Notes: generated by a model not told the origin, from the sequence alone. DNA of 64,000 nt from JAWPMT01 sp965267435 (GCA_965267435.1 OZ253960.1:2232001-2296000); one strand, 5' to 3'; counted from the stretch's first letter, positions 1-9,299 are shown. Translations and numbers: made by a program.

Positions 1-1330
1 CGGCACGCGCCTGGGCGTTGAGGCTCCTGATCTCCTCGTCCTGCAGTGCCAAGGCTGCTTCGTTCTGCTCGGTCTCATGGATCACCCTGAGCTCTTCGAT
101 CGTCTTGACTTTCTCTTTGTTGAGGATGGTGTCGCTGAGGGTCTTGTACTCGCGAAATAGCTCCAGGGCACTTGCCGTCTGTCCCAGCATCTCCAACGCC
201 CGGCTACCATGCTTGAGGGCCAGGCTATGGATGGAGAGGCTCGTCGTAGCTTCAGCGTAATCGATGACCTGCCGAGACAGCGACAATGCCTGCTGCGGAT
301 TGTTTAGGGCCAGGTAGACCTCTGCCAATTGGTTTCGGGCGATCGCAATACGCCGCTGGGCATTGATGGATTCCGACATCTGTATCGACTGCCGCAGAAA
401 TTCGATGGCCTTTACGGGATCGTCTAGTTTTAGGTGGACACCACCGATATTGCTCAACGCCGCGGCTTCGATCGCGCTGACCTGGGCCACCTGGGCCTGA
501 TGGATGCTCCGCTCAAAAAAGTCAAGCGCCTCCTCGAACAGTCCAAGCGACTTGTAACCTACTCCGATGTCGTTGAGGGCCTGGGCCTGGTAGTAGTGGT
601 CTTCATACACCTCGTAGATCCTCAGTGCCCGCTGGTTGTAGGCGATCGACTGGTCGAAGTTCTCGAAGTTGTACTCCAGTGTCGCCAGGTGATTGAGGGC
701 ATCGGCGATGCGGATAGAGTCGCCAATCAACTCAAACAGCCGCAGCCCTTCCAACACGTGGGTCAAGGCGATGGCATAATAACCGCGGTTTTGGTTGATG
801 GTCCCTTTGAAATCACGGGCCAAGGCCATGCCCATCGTATCCTGCTGTGCGGTGCAGTGAGCAAGGTCCAGAGAGTTGATACTGTCGGTCTCGTCGAGGT
901 TGCCCTGGCTGAACTCAAGAATAGCCAGACCCCGGTAGGCCTGGGAAATGAAAATGGCATTGTCGACCTCCTTCCCCAGCTCGAGGCTGAGAACGTAGTG
1001 ATGCCGGGCACTGTCCAACTGGTCGAGGTTATAGTGGCTGTGGGCTACCTGGTAGTGGGCGAGTGCCGTCGCCGTCGGGTCGCCCAAACTATCCGAGCGC
1101 TGCAACTGCAGATAGGCAAAGGATTGCGCCTGCTCGATGTCGCGGTACATGTAATAGTTCACGATGTGATTGATCGTGCGTAGCTGGGTGGTGTCGGTCT
1201 GGGTGGGGTACAGCGTGAGGAGGCTGTCGATGTCCAACAGGTTTTGTGTGACGCCGACGTGGGCCATCGTACAGAACGTCGTAATCCACAAAAACCGCCT
1301 GAGGCTGGCGGTCCTGTCGCAGCGTTTCAT
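1..1330 (-). CDS. Secreted TPR-repeat protein, 3' end cut by window edge
   Basis: Reading from an ATG at 1330, the frame stays open to base 1 (about 443 residues seen). The N-terminus is short, basic and then hydrophobic, like a signal peptide. The body consists of repeated helical pairs of tetratricopeptide type, with phrases such as ALNDIGVGYKSLGLFEEALD and NIGGVHLKLDDPVKAIEFL. The last visible part turns into a charged helix (EYKTLSDTILNKEKVKTIEEL), which in Bacteroidota TPR sensors often leads into a membrane helix followed by a histidine kinase, LuxR or LytTR output domain. That output domain would lie outside the window. The gene is transcribed away from the cytolysin-like gene at 1616. 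TPR identity is fairly sure; a signalling role is inference. Confidence 0.75.
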   Translation of the reverse strand, partial: MKRCDRTASLRRFLWITTFCTMAHVGVTQNLLDIDSLLTLYPTQTDTTQLRTINHIVNYYMYRDIEQAQSFAYLQLQRSDSLGDPTATALAHYQVAHSHYNLDQLDSARHHYVLSLELGKEVDNAIFISQAYRGLAILEFSQGNLDETDSINSLDLAHCTAQQDTMGMALARDFKGTINQNRGYYAIALTHVLEGLRLFELIGDSIRIADALNHLATLEYNFENFDQSIAYNQRALRIYEVYEDHYYQAQALNDIGVGYKSLGLFEEALDFFERSIHQAQVAQVSAIEAAALSNIGGVHLKLDDPVKAIEFLRQSIQMSESINAQRRIAIARNQLAEVYLALNNPQQALSLSRQVIDYAEATTSLSIHSLALKHGSRALEMLGQTASALELFREYKTLSDTILNKEKVKTIEELRVIHETEQNEAALALQDEEIRSLNAQARA

Positions 1331-1615
1331 CGATTGAAGGGTGGGTTTGCACATACCTCATAATTACATAATTAATCCATGAATCAAAAAGCCCCTGTCC
1401 ATGGCTGCCAACAGTGGAATTCGGTTATCAAACAACCCCATACCATCTTATATACCTAACAATCAATACATTAACTACCCATTAATCACAGATAATTTTC
1501 CTCCTGTCCATGTCCTTTCCTCGAGCTTGTCCATGTTTTGTCCATGCCAAAAAATAGGTTGCCCCTACCTGATCGCCGTATGTTTGACTCACAAATCAAT
1601 GACCATTATCTGTCT

Positions 1616-3196
1616 ATGAACACTATGCTATTACATACCCAAGTCCCCATCATTTGCTGCCTGTTTCTCCTCCTTTCTTGTAGCGACGGAGACGTCGCCG
1701 GACCGCTGATCTCACCGGAAGAAGCACAAGAGTTTAACACCATGGTGGACGACCTCGAGACCTTCTCCCAGCCGGAGGAGAAAAGCGAACCCGAAGAGGT
1801 GGATACCTCCAATCCAGCACGCGACGACGTGGACGAATCTCTCGAATGCACCACCATCACTTACCAAGCTGCGCCGGGGTTTGACCAGATGCTCGCCATT
1901 GACCCTACCACCGACGTAATCTATCCGGGAGCACTGCTGCAAGGCACCTCGATTCCCACCGGAGAATACATTCCTATTGTATCGGATCGTGCGCCCATCA
2001 CATTATCGGCATCCCTCACCAATATATCCGGAAGCCCGGTCGTCACGGTGGAGGATCCCAAACTCTCTACCGTGCGCGAGGGCGTGAAATCCATCCTCGA
2101 TCAGGAGATCACCGGCGCCACACCCGCGGAGATCAACTTTGAGGTAAGCCAGGTGTATTCTGAGGAGCACCTGTCGCTGGCACTCGGTGCCAACTATGAA
2201 GGCGCGACGAAGCAGGTCTCCGCCTCCTTCAATTTTGCGCAGTCGACCTACAGCAACAAGTTCGTGATCAAGTACCTCCAGGTCTACTATACGATCGATG
2301 TCGATGCACCCGACGAGCCGAGTGACTTCTTCAGGACCCTACCGGCGCTGGCGAATCTCGGCGGTACCTTGCCTGTGTACATCGCCTCGGTGGCCTATGG
2401 ACGCATGGTGATCTACACCGTGGAGAGTAATTATCAGTTTACCGATATCGATGCGGCCTTCCGAGCGTCTTTTGCCTCTGGCGATGGCTCGATCGACGCA
2501 AGCTACAGCGAGATCATCAGCAGCTCCAGCATCAAAGCGCTCGTGATCGGCGGCTCCGGTGCCGACGCGGCGCAGGCCATCAATGGGCCACAGGAGGTAT
2601 ACAACTACATCACCAATGGCGGCGACTACTCGAAAGACTCCCCCGGGGCTCCCCTCTCCTACAAATTGCGGTTTCTTACGCCCGGAACGCCCGTCGCACG
2701 TGTAGTGCTATCTACCGAATACAACGTGCGGCAATGTGATCTGGCCTATCCGGTCTTCAGGATCCTGTTGAACAATATCAAACTGGAGGACTCCAACGAT
2801 GGTGATGGCAACACGGACCTGTTCGGCTATGTGGGTGGGCGCCTCTCCTACAATGGCAGCTGGGTGCGGCGCAACGACGACGTGATGGACGTTTACTGGG
2901 GTCGTTCCGAGAGCTCGGCATTGAACTTCCGCGGTACCCATACCGTCAATGACCGCATAGACATTGAAGTCTATCGCCCAGACTACGATGAGGACTATAT
3001 CCAGCTGTATGGCCGATTGACGGACAAGGATGTGTTCGAGGATGACTTCCTCGGCAGTCGAACCTTTGAGGTAAAACTCAGCGACCTCCAGATCAATGTG
3101 CCGTACCTCGTGAGCGGCGACGAGCCTCGACTGATTTTCGATGAGCAGACGGGGCAGCGGGTCGTGGCGAATTTCTCGATTGTAAGGACGAGGTAG
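1616..3196 (+). CDS. Cholesterol-dependent-cytolysin-like (thiol-activated cytolysin family) lipoprotein
   Basis: 526 residues from the ATG at 1616, chosen over the longer frame from 1538 because it gives a clean lipoprotein signal (CCLFLLLSC, Cys22). The middle matches the pore-forming core of pneumolysin/perfringolysin: an YPGALLQG stretch, SDRAPITLS, VEDPKLSTVR, a YLQVYYTIDVDAP strand, YIASVAYGRMV, IKALVIGGSGADAA with the paired glycines, and SPGAPLSYKLRFL. These cover cytolysin domains 1-3, including both segments that unfold into membrane hairpins. The usual cholesterol-binding domain 4 with its Trp-rich undecapeptide is absent. In its place are about 140 residues with an acidic DSNDGDGNTD loop, possibly a calcium-binding beta domain. 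CDC-like proteins are known from Bacteroidota, some working as short/long pairs; no partner is visible here. Family is confident; target and lytic activity are unknown. Confidence 0.85.
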   Translation: MNTMLLHTQVPIICCLFLLLSCSDGDVAGPLISPEEAQEFNTMVDDLETFSQPEEKSEPEEVDTSNPARDDVDESLECTTITYQAAPGFDQMLAIDPTTDVIYPGALLQGTSIPTGEYIPIVSDRAPITLSASLTNISGSPVVTVEDPKLSTVREGVKSILDQEITGATPAEINFEVSQVYSEEHLSLALGANYEGATKQVSASFNFAQSTYSNKFVIKYLQVYYTIDVDAPDEPSDFFRTLPALANLGGTLPVYIASVAYGRMVIYTVESNYQFTDIDAAFRASFASGDGSIDASYSEIISSSSIKALVIGGSGADAAQAINGPQEVYNYITNGGDYSKDSPGAPLSYKLRFLTPGTPVARVVLSTEYNVRQCDLAYPVFRILLNNIKLEDSNDGDGNTDLFGYVGGRLSYNGSWVRRNDDVMDVYWGRSESSALNFRGTHTVNDRIDIEVYRPDYDEDYIQLYGRLTDKDVFEDDFLGSRTFEVKLSDLQINVPYLVSGDEPRLIFDEQTGQRVVANFSIVRTR

Positions 3197-3267
3197 GACC
3201 TCCTCGCTGTACCGTTGGGGGATCGTTGAAATAATCTCTAAATCCCCCTGGCCGGGCGCCCCTGCAC

Positions 3268-3290
3268 CCCCTTTAAAAAGGGGGAATAGA
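3268..3290 (+). terminator. GC-rich hairpin after the cytolysin-like gene
   Basis: CCCCCTTT followed by AAAAAGGGGG forms a compact hairpin about 75 bp after the stop at 3196. There is no clear T-run, so it may be a weak terminator or an mRNA 3' end protector rather than a strong intrinsic terminator. Confidence 0.4.
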
Positions 3291-3391
3291 TTCTCTTACC
3301 TGGCGCGGGAGTTACTTCCGTGTCGGGGTTCTGGGGCTAGCATAGGCGATTGCGGAGGCCTCGATTCCTGGGTGGCTTTCAATGGCGGAGG

Positions 3392-3708
3392 GATTCCGGT
3401 ATTCGCATAGCAATTCCCATAAGGGCGAGATCACAATAAGCGAAACCGGAATGACGTTCCTAGGCGCGTGATGGCTCGCCCCTTTAGGGTGGTCCGGCAA
3501 TCCGGACGGGGGTGCGGGTGGCAGAAAGATTCCGGTATTCGCAGGACTTGCTTGGACGGGACTCAATTCTGCAAGCGATACCGGAATGACGGGATTTGAG
3601 CGATGGCTCGCCCCTTTAGGGGCTGGGGGTGTGATGGCCAAGAGATTCCGGTATTCGCGTGACTTTTACTCGAAGGGGGCCCGGGACACCAGCGAAACCG
3701 GAATGACG
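3392..3708 (+). repeat. Three copies of a palindrome-ended repeat (family A)
   Basis: Copies lie at 3392-3456, 3528-3591 and 3644-3708, with a fourth at 8685-8750. Each begins GATTCCGGTATTCGC and ends GCGAAACCGGAATGACG (one copy has GCGATACCGG). The ends are inverted relative to each other, so each copy can fold into a hairpin with about 13 pairs and one bulged A. Between copies the spacer GATGGCTCGCCCCTTTAGGG also recurs, so the block is partly tandem. It resembles REP/MITE-like intergenic elements; no open frame of note overlaps it. Confidence 0.7.
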
Positions 3709-3798
3709 TACAAGGCGCAAGAGTTCCCCAAGTAGCCGCGCTGTCTTATTCTTCGAGTGCCTCAGAATGACAGCGCTTGTAGAGACGGCGAAGGCAGA

Positions 3799-3860
3799 CC
3801 AACCGATCAACCCATCAACTCAAAAACCTATCAACCTATCAACTCAAAAACCTAAAAACC
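3799..3860 (+). repeat. CAAC-type low-complexity tract
   Basis: Run of short variants such as CCCATCAACTCAAAAACC and TATCAAC. Similar tracts occur at 8808-8892, 8950-9078, 12818-12891, 26697-26816 and 36228-36474, always between genes and always in the same strand sense. Confidence 0.7.
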
Positions 3861-3924
3861 AAGAAAGGCCGAAAGGCCAGGCCGGTAAGCCAGTATGGCC
3901 CTGCGGGTGGCTAGTGAGACTGAG

Positions 3925-4032
3925 GATACCGGCGGCCGCGAGGTGGCTACCGTGAAGTAGAGAGTTGGGAAACTCAAGTTTCACTGTAGCGCGTCGTTGA
4001 CTCTCTTACTTCACGGGTGCGCTGGCCTCGCG
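3925..4032. repeat. Long imperfect inverted repeat (CCGTGAAGT hairpin)
   Basis: The arm CCGTGAAGTAGAGAGT at 3950-3965 is matched by ACTCTCTTACTTCACGG at 4000-4016 with a single extra base. The outer bases GCGAGG (3938-3943) and CCTCGC (4026-4031) also pair. The left flank GATACCGGCGGCCGCGA (from 3925) recurs at 15560. The rest of the gap up to the amidohydrolase gene at 4163 shows no gene. Confidence 0.6.
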
Positions 4033-4162
4033 CGTTGGCCTGTGCGCCTCATCCTCCCATGATTCCGACTCCTACGCTGACCGCTGAAAGCAAAATTGTA
4101 ATCCCATGCCTCCTCCTATTTCATTTCTGGCTAATTTGATCGGATAATCAATGTGTAAACCG

Positions 4163-7100
4163 ATGAAGAAACTAAGCACGCTAATCGCGGCGGCCCTGCT
4201 GCTGGTTAGTTATGGGGCTTGGTCCCAGGAAACCGTCACACCAAATGACGTGAAAGACCAAAGGTCCAAGGCCTATGCATTTACGAATGCTACCATTTGG
4301 GCGGACTATCAAACCAAGATCGACAATGCCACAATGCTCATTAGGGAGGGCAAGGTGGTGCAGGTGGGTGCCAATATCGCCGTGCCTGCGGGCTATACCA
4401 CGGTCGATCTGAATGGCAAGTACATCTATCCGTCGCTCATAGACCTGCATACCAACTATGGCCTGCCCGAAGTGAAGCGAACATCCGGTCGCGGGTTTGG
4501 CGGTCCGGAGCAGATGCTGAGCAAAACCAAGGGTGCCTACAATGCCAACGAAGCCATCAAGGCCCACTACAACGCGGGCGAAGAATTTACGGGCGACAGC
4601 AAAGCAGCCGGGGAGCTCAGGAAAGCGGGATTCGGCGCGGTGATGACCTTCCGCCCTGACGGCCTTGCCCGTGGAAGTGCTGCGTTCGTCACCTTGGGTG
4701 ACAACGACAATGAAGATGTTTTGTCCGAGAAGGCGTCGGCTACTTACTCCTTCAGCAAGGGTACGTCGCAACAGCATTACCCCGCTTCGAAGATGGGATA
4801 TATCTCCCTGCTGCGGCAGACGTATCTCGATGCGGAATGGTACGGCCAGTTTAATCCACGGCCCTTCAAAGATCAGACGCTGGAGGCCTGGATAGCATCC
4901 CAAAACCTGCCACAGGTGTTTGATGCGGGGGACTGGATCGACGTGCTCCGTGCGGATAATATCGGGGATGAATTTGGTGTGCAGTACATCATCAAGAGCT
5001 CCGGCAACTCGTACCAAAGGATCAACGAGGTAAAAGCCACGGGGGCTGCGCTGATCGTCCCGGTCAACTATCCTGATGCCTATGATGTGGATGACCCCAT
5101 CGACGCGGAGGGCGTGTCGCTGGCGGACATGAAGCACTGGGAGCTCGCTCCCACGAACCTTGGCCGGTTGGAAGCTGCGGGCATCACGTTTGCCATCACC
5201 ACGGCGGGTCTCGAGAAGAAAGGTGACTTGATGGGGAATGTCAGATCGGCCATCGACAATGGATTGTCGGAAACCGCTGCACTGAGGGCACTCACCAGCA
5301 CACCGGCTGCTCTGATGAGAATGGGCGACCAGGTAGGTAGTCTGAAGTCGGGTATGCTTGCCAATTTCATCATCACATCAGGGGGTCTGTTTGACGACAA
5401 GACGATCATTCATGAAAACTGGGTACAGGGAAATCCCTACCGCTACAAGGCGCTGGACACGCAGGACAACGCTGGGGCCTATGACCTCGTCGTCGGTGGC
5501 ACGACCTACAAAATGGAGATCAGCGGCGAGCCTGGATCGCAAAAGGCCAAGATCGTAGTCAACGACTCTACCTCCATCGACATCAAAGGGAACTTTGGGA
5601 AAAACCTGGCCTCCATGGCTTTTCCCGAAGAAGCGAAGGGAGAGGAAGATATCAGACTGTCCGGATGGACTACGGACAATGGCTGGAAGGGAACTGGCCA
5701 GCTGGTCGACGGTACCTGGATCGACTGGACCGCAACGAGGACAGGAGACCTGGAAATAGAAGACAAAGAGAAAAAGAAAGACAATGATGGCGATGCCGCC
5801 ACAGTTGGAGACGTGATCTTCCCATTCGTAGCCTATGGCAATGCTGAGATTCCCTCCCAGGAAACGATCCTCATTAAGAACGCCACGGTGTGGACCAACG
5901 AAGCAGAGGGCATCCTGGAGGGTACCGATGTTTTGCTGAAGGACGGCAAAATTGCCATGGTCGGCAAGGACCTGAGCGATGCCTCGGCAACGGTCGTTGA
6001 CGGAACGGGCAAACACCTCACCAGCGGCATCATCGACGAGCACACGCACATTGGCGGCGGTGGCAACGATCTGGCGACCAATTCCTCGATGGTCCGAATC
6101 AGGGACCAGCTCAACTCTGAGGACATCAATTTGTATCGCTCCCTCGCTGGCGGCGTCACGGCTGCGCAGGTGCTACACGGGTCTGCCAATCCAGTTGGTG
6201 GCCAATCTGCACTGATCAAACTACGCTGGGGTGTGGCTCCCGAGAAGATGAGAATTGAAGGTGCAGATGAGTACATCAAGTTTGCCTTGGGTGAGAATGT
6301 GAAGCGGTCCCGAAGTTCGAGTTCCGTACGCTTTCCCCAAACACGAATGGGCGTGGCTGAGGTCTTTGTCGACGGTTTTACGAATGCGTTGGAATACGAA
6401 AAAGAGTGGGCAGCGTACAACAGCCTATCCAAGAAAGCCAAGCCCTCCGCTATCAAGCCCCGTCGGGACCTGGTGGATGAGGCGATGCTGGAGATCATCA
6501 ACCAAGAGCGCTTCATCACCTGCCACTCTTACGTACAGTCAGAGATCAATATGCTGATGAAGGTGGCCGATCAGTTTGACTTCACCGTCAACACCTTCAC
6601 ACACATCCTGGAAGGCTACAAGGTGGCGGACAGAATGAGGGAGCATGGTGCTGGCGCCTCAACCTTCTCCGACTGGTGGAACTACAAGTGGGAAGTGCGG
6701 TATGCCATCCCCTACAATGCGGCCATCATGCACAATGAAGGGGTAGTCACAGCGATTAACTCCGACGATGCCAACAGCGGAAGGCGCCTCAATCAGGAGG
6801 CTGCCAAGTCAGTCAAGTATGGCGGCATGTCGGAGGAAGACGCCTGGAAAATGGTATCACTCAACCCCGCTAAACTCCTCCACCTGGATGACAGAATGGG
6901 CAGCATAAAAGTGGGCAAGGATGCGGATGTGGTATTGTGGACCGATCACCCGCTGTCGATGTATGCCAATGTGGAAAAGACCATCGTGGATGGTGTAGTC
7001 TACTTCGATATCGAAAAGGATGCGCAGGCGAGAGCGGCCCTACTGGCAGAGCGCGCGCGACTCATCCAGAAAATGAAAGGCGTCAAGAAAAATGGCGGCA

Positions 7101-7189
7101 GAACACAGAAAGGTGGCTCCAGGATCTTTCTGGAATTCCATTGCGATGAAGACCGGTCACATTATGAAGTTGACGCCCTAAACAGATAA
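4163..7189 (+). CDS. Secreted two-domain amidohydrolase, first domain degenerate
   Basis: 1008 residues from the ATG at 4163, which opens a standard signal peptide (KKLSTLIAAALLL..AWSQ). There are two amidohydrolase-superfamily halves. The C-terminal half, from about residue 570, keeps the metal-site hallmarks: EHTHIGG near residue 626, a later CHSY, THILEG, and NSDDANSGRR. It ends in the usual KDADVVLWTDHPL strand. The N-terminal half has the same fold signs (ATIWADYQTKIDNATMLI, YIYPSLIDLHTNYG) but HxN in place of HxH, so it probably does not bind metal. The product is likely periplasmic. A second amidohydrolase-like gene follows after 5 bp, so they are co-transcribed. The family (imidazolonepropionase-like cyclic amidohydrolases) includes peptidases and hydrolases of many amides; the substrate cannot be read from the sequence. 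Confidence 0.85.
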   Translation: MKKLSTLIAAALLLVSYGAWSQETVTPNDVKDQRSKAYAFTNATIWADYQTKIDNATMLIREGKVVQVGANIAVPAGYTTVDLNGKYIYPSLIDLHTNYGLPEVKRTSGRGFGGPEQMLSKTKGAYNANEAIKAHYNAGEEFTGDSKAAGELRKAGFGAVMTFRPDGLARGSAAFVTLGDNDNEDVLSEKASATYSFSKGTSQQHYPASKMGYISLLRQTYLDAEWYGQFNPRPFKDQTLEAWIASQNLPQVFDAGDWIDVLRADNIGDEFGVQYIIKSSGNSYQRINEVKATGAALIVPVNYPDAYDVDDPIDAEGVSLADMKHWELAPTNLGRLEAAGITFAITTAGLEKKGDLMGNVRSAIDNGLSETAALRALTSTPAALMRMGDQVGSLKSGMLANFIITSGGLFDDKTIIHENWVQGNPYRYKALDTQDNAGAYDLVVGGTTYKMEISGEPGSQKAKIVVNDSTSIDIKGNFGKNLASMAFPEEAKGEEDIRLSGWTTDNGWKGTGQLVDGTWIDWTATRTGDLEIEDKEKKKDNDGDAATVGDVIFPFVAYGNAEIPSQETILIKNATVWTNEAEGILEGTDVLLKDGKIAMVGKDLSDASATVVDGTGKHLTSGIIDEHTHIGGGGNDLATNSSMVRIRDQLNSEDINLYRSLAGGVTAAQVLHGSANPVGGQSALIKLRWGVAPEKMRIEGADEYIKFALGENVKRSRSSSSVRFPQTRMGVAEVFVDGFTNALEYEKEWAAYNSLSKKAKPSAIKPRRDLVDEAMLEIINQERFITCHSYVQSEINMLMKVADQFDFTVNTFTHILEGYKVADRMREHGAGASTFSDWWNYKWEVRYAIPYNAAIMHNEGVVTAINSDDANSGRRLNQEAAKSVKYGGMSEEDAWKMVSLNPAKLLHLDDRMGSIKVGKDADVVLWTDHPLSMYANVEKTIVDGVVYFDIEKDAQARAALLAERARLIQKMKGVKKNGGRTQKGGSRIFLEFHCDEDRSHYEVDALNR

Positions 7190-7194
7190 GAGAC

Positions 7195-8496
7195 ATGAAA
7201 AAGCTTATAAACTCAATCCTATTCAGTGCGTTGGCTTTGACCACCGCACTAGCGCAAGTACCGGTCCCAGTCGCGGATCAGGAGGGCCCTATCCTACTCG
7301 TCGGCGGCGTGGCGCACCTTGGCAATGGACAGGTCATCGAAAACGCCGCTATTGGGTTCGATCAAGGGAAGATCACCATGGTAGAGGCCGCCAGTGCCAA
7401 TTTGAATACTGACGGATACGAAGTGATCCAGCTCGATGGCAAGCATGTCTATCCGGGATTCATTTTGCCCAATTCACAAGTTGGTCTTCAGGAAGTTGGC
7501 GCTGTCCGCGCGATGAGCGACATGTCCGAGCAGGGCGATTTCAATCCGAATGTCCGCTCAATTATCTCCTATAACACGGATTCTGAGATCATCGCCACTT
7601 TCCGATTTAATGGGGTGCTGCTGGCGGAGACGACGCCTACTGGCGGATGGATTTCGGGTACGTCTTCCGTGATGGAGATGGAAGGCTGGAATTGGGAAGA
7701 CGCTGCTCACACGGTGGACATAGGCATGCACATGAATTGGCCTTCCAGGATGAACCGACGGTTTGACTTCGCCACGTTTACTGTAAAAACGGAACCCAAC
7801 AAAAAGTACGATGAGCAGGTAGCCACGCTCAATTCGCACTTTAAGGAGGCCAAAGCTTATGGGTCGGCTTCGGATAATGTCACGAACATCAAGCTCGCGG
7901 CCATGCAGCGATTGTTCGACGGTACACAGACGCTGTTTTTGCATGCTGGCGATGCCAAGGGCATTGTGGAGTCGGTGATGTTCGCCAAGGACAATGGCGT
8001 GCAGAAGATCGTCGTCATCGCCGGCAGCTCGGCATTGATGGTGGCAGATTTCCTCAAAGACAATGACATCGGCATCATCATCCCGCCGACGCACCGTTTA
8101 CCTGAACGGCCTGATGCGGATGTTTATGGGCCCTATAAGTTACCGAAGCAACTGGTCGATGCAGGACTGACCGTCTCCATGACCCATAGTGGCATGTTGA
8201 GCCACGGGCGGAACCTGCCTTTCTTTGTCGGCACGGCAGTCGCCCATGGCCTGGACAAGGAAGAGGCCCTGAAGATGATCACTTCGAATACCGCAAAACT
8301 GCTCGGCATCGATGATCGCGTAGGGACTTTGGAAACAGGGAAAGATGCCACGCTGTTCGTTTCAGAAGGCGATGCACTGGACATACGGACCAACATCCTC
8401 ACGCACGCGTTTATCAGCGGCAAGATGGTGACGCTGGACAACAAGCAGCAGGAGCTGTATGAAAGGTTTGCCCGGAAATATGGTCATATTGATTGA
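7195..8496 (+). CDS. Secreted amidohydrolase-like protein lacking the HxH metal motif
   Basis: 433 residues with signal peptide (MKKLINSILFSALALTTALAQ). It starts 5 bp after the preceding amidohydrolase. It has the N-terminal strand AAIGFDQGKITMVEA, then HVYPGFILPNSQVGLQEV where active relatives have HxH, and the C-terminal signature NTAKLLGIDDRVGTLETGKDA. A GMLSHGRNLPF segment and TMTHSG-like residues remain. With the first metal motif gone it is probably not an independent hydrolase. It may form a complex with its neighbour, since such tandem pairs recur in Bacteroidota. This partner role is inference. Confidence 0.8.
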   Translation: MKKLINSILFSALALTTALAQVPVPVADQEGPILLVGGVAHLGNGQVIENAAIGFDQGKITMVEAASANLNTDGYEVIQLDGKHVYPGFILPNSQVGLQEVGAVRAMSDMSEQGDFNPNVRSIISYNTDSEIIATFRFNGVLLAETTPTGGWISGTSSVMEMEGWNWEDAAHTVDIGMHMNWPSRMNRRFDFATFTVKTEPNKKYDEQVATLNSHFKEAKAYGSASDNVTNIKLAAMQRLFDGTQTLFLHAGDAKGIVESVMFAKDNGVQKIVVIAGSSALMVADFLKDNDIGIIIPPTHRLPERPDADVYGPYKLPKQLVDAGLTVSMTHSGMLSHGRNLPFFVGTAVAHGLDKEEALKMITSNTAKLLGIDDRVGTLETGKDATLFVSEGDALDIRTNILTHAFISGKMVTLDNKQQELYERFARKYGHID

Positions 8497-8516
8497 CCGT
8501 CACATTGATTGATAGT

Positions 8517-8537
8517 GCCCCTCTTCGGAGGGGCTTT
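8517..8537 (+). terminator. Intrinsic terminator with UUCG loop
   Basis: GCCCCTC-TTCG-GAGGGGC followed by TTT, 20 bp after the amidohydrolase stop. The stem is perfect over seven pairs and the loop is the very stable UUCG type. Confidence 0.85.
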
Positions 8538-8577
8538 CTACTCCCAAAGGGGGAATTGAGTAAATGGAATAGGGTTA

Positions 8578-8602
8578 GGCACGCGTTGCAAACGCGCGCC
8601 AG
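8578..8602. repeat. Short palindromic repeat (family E)
   Basis: GGCACGCGTTGCAAACGCGCG at its core (GCGTT-GCA-AACGC hairpin). It matches 14006-14030 at 22 of 25 positions. It sits between genes next to a family A copy. Confidence 0.55.
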
Positions 8603-8684
8603 TGTGGAAGATACTTCTGAGGTGCTTGGGCACGGAAGTAACTTCCGCGCCATTGAGGGGGCGCGCCCGCGTGGTAGCGGCAGA

Positions 8685-8750
8685 GATTCCGGTATTCGCA
8701 ATACAATCCAGAGAACGTGCGCCAAATCAGCTAGCGAAACCGGAATGACG
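8685..8750 (+). repeat. Family A palindrome-ended repeat, fourth copy
   Basis: Starts GATTCCGGTATTCGCA and ends GCGAAACCGGAATGACG, as in the block at 3392-3708. The interior differs from the other copies, so the ends are the conserved part. Confidence 0.7.
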
Positions 8751-8807
8751 CGCAGATGTGCGTGGCTCGTTGGAGAAGGGATGGTACTCACAAGGACTGA
8801 AGGCACA

Positions 8808-9092
8808 AACTCCTCAACTTCTCCACTCCTCAACTTTTCAACTCACACCCATACACTCAAAAACTCTCCACACTAAACTCTCCACCCTCCACAGCCTGGT
8901 GCCGTCAAAGATGCCACGCTCCACTACGTTGCGCTCTGCATGACGGCCAACTTATCAACCCATCAACTCATCAACCCACCGCCTCCGCCATTGTCCACAG
9001 GGCGAAGGAGGATCAACTCATACACCTAAACACTCATACACTCAAAAACTCTCCACACTAAACTTTCCACCTTCCACAGCCTGGTGACCGCC
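8808..9092 (+). repeat. CAAC-type tracts with a direct repeat and a 47-bp TIR element
   Basis: Two low-complexity tracts surround a 47-bp element at 8901-8947 (family C). Its ends GCCGTCA and TGACGGC are inverted, and it recurs at 36316-36362 with three mismatches. A direct repeat of about 50 bp beginning CATACACTCAAAAACTCTCC starts at 8850 and again at 9035. From 9087 a diverged GCCGTCGAAGATTGCC start suggests a decayed third family C copy. Nothing codes between 8538 and 9299. Confidence 0.65.
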
Positions 9093-9299
9093 GTCGAAGA
9101 TTGCCGCGTCGCTATCGCTCCTCCTTCGGTCGCCATCCGCGTGCCGCCGAAGCTTCAGCGGAGGAGCAAGGCTTGCCGCAGGCGAAGCGCAAAGACGGCG
9201 CAAATCCCTTGCCTCCTACGCCTTTTGTATGGACTTTTGCCGGGCGGCGGGAATCGCCCAAATCGTTCAAGAAAAACTGCTTATAACCACATACCCTTT

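Noticed and set aside
434..1183. 249-residue open frame on the plus strand
   Set aside because: It lies antisense to the TPR protein, whose frame has clear repeat motifs; the plus-strand product has no domain.
4181..5137. 318-residue open frame on the minus strand
   Set aside because: Shadow of the amidohydrolase gene; high-GC third positions keep the opposite frame open.
9084..9299. N-terminal extension of pta
   Set aside because: Reads through dispersed repeat sequence; the family starts at the ATG at 9300.
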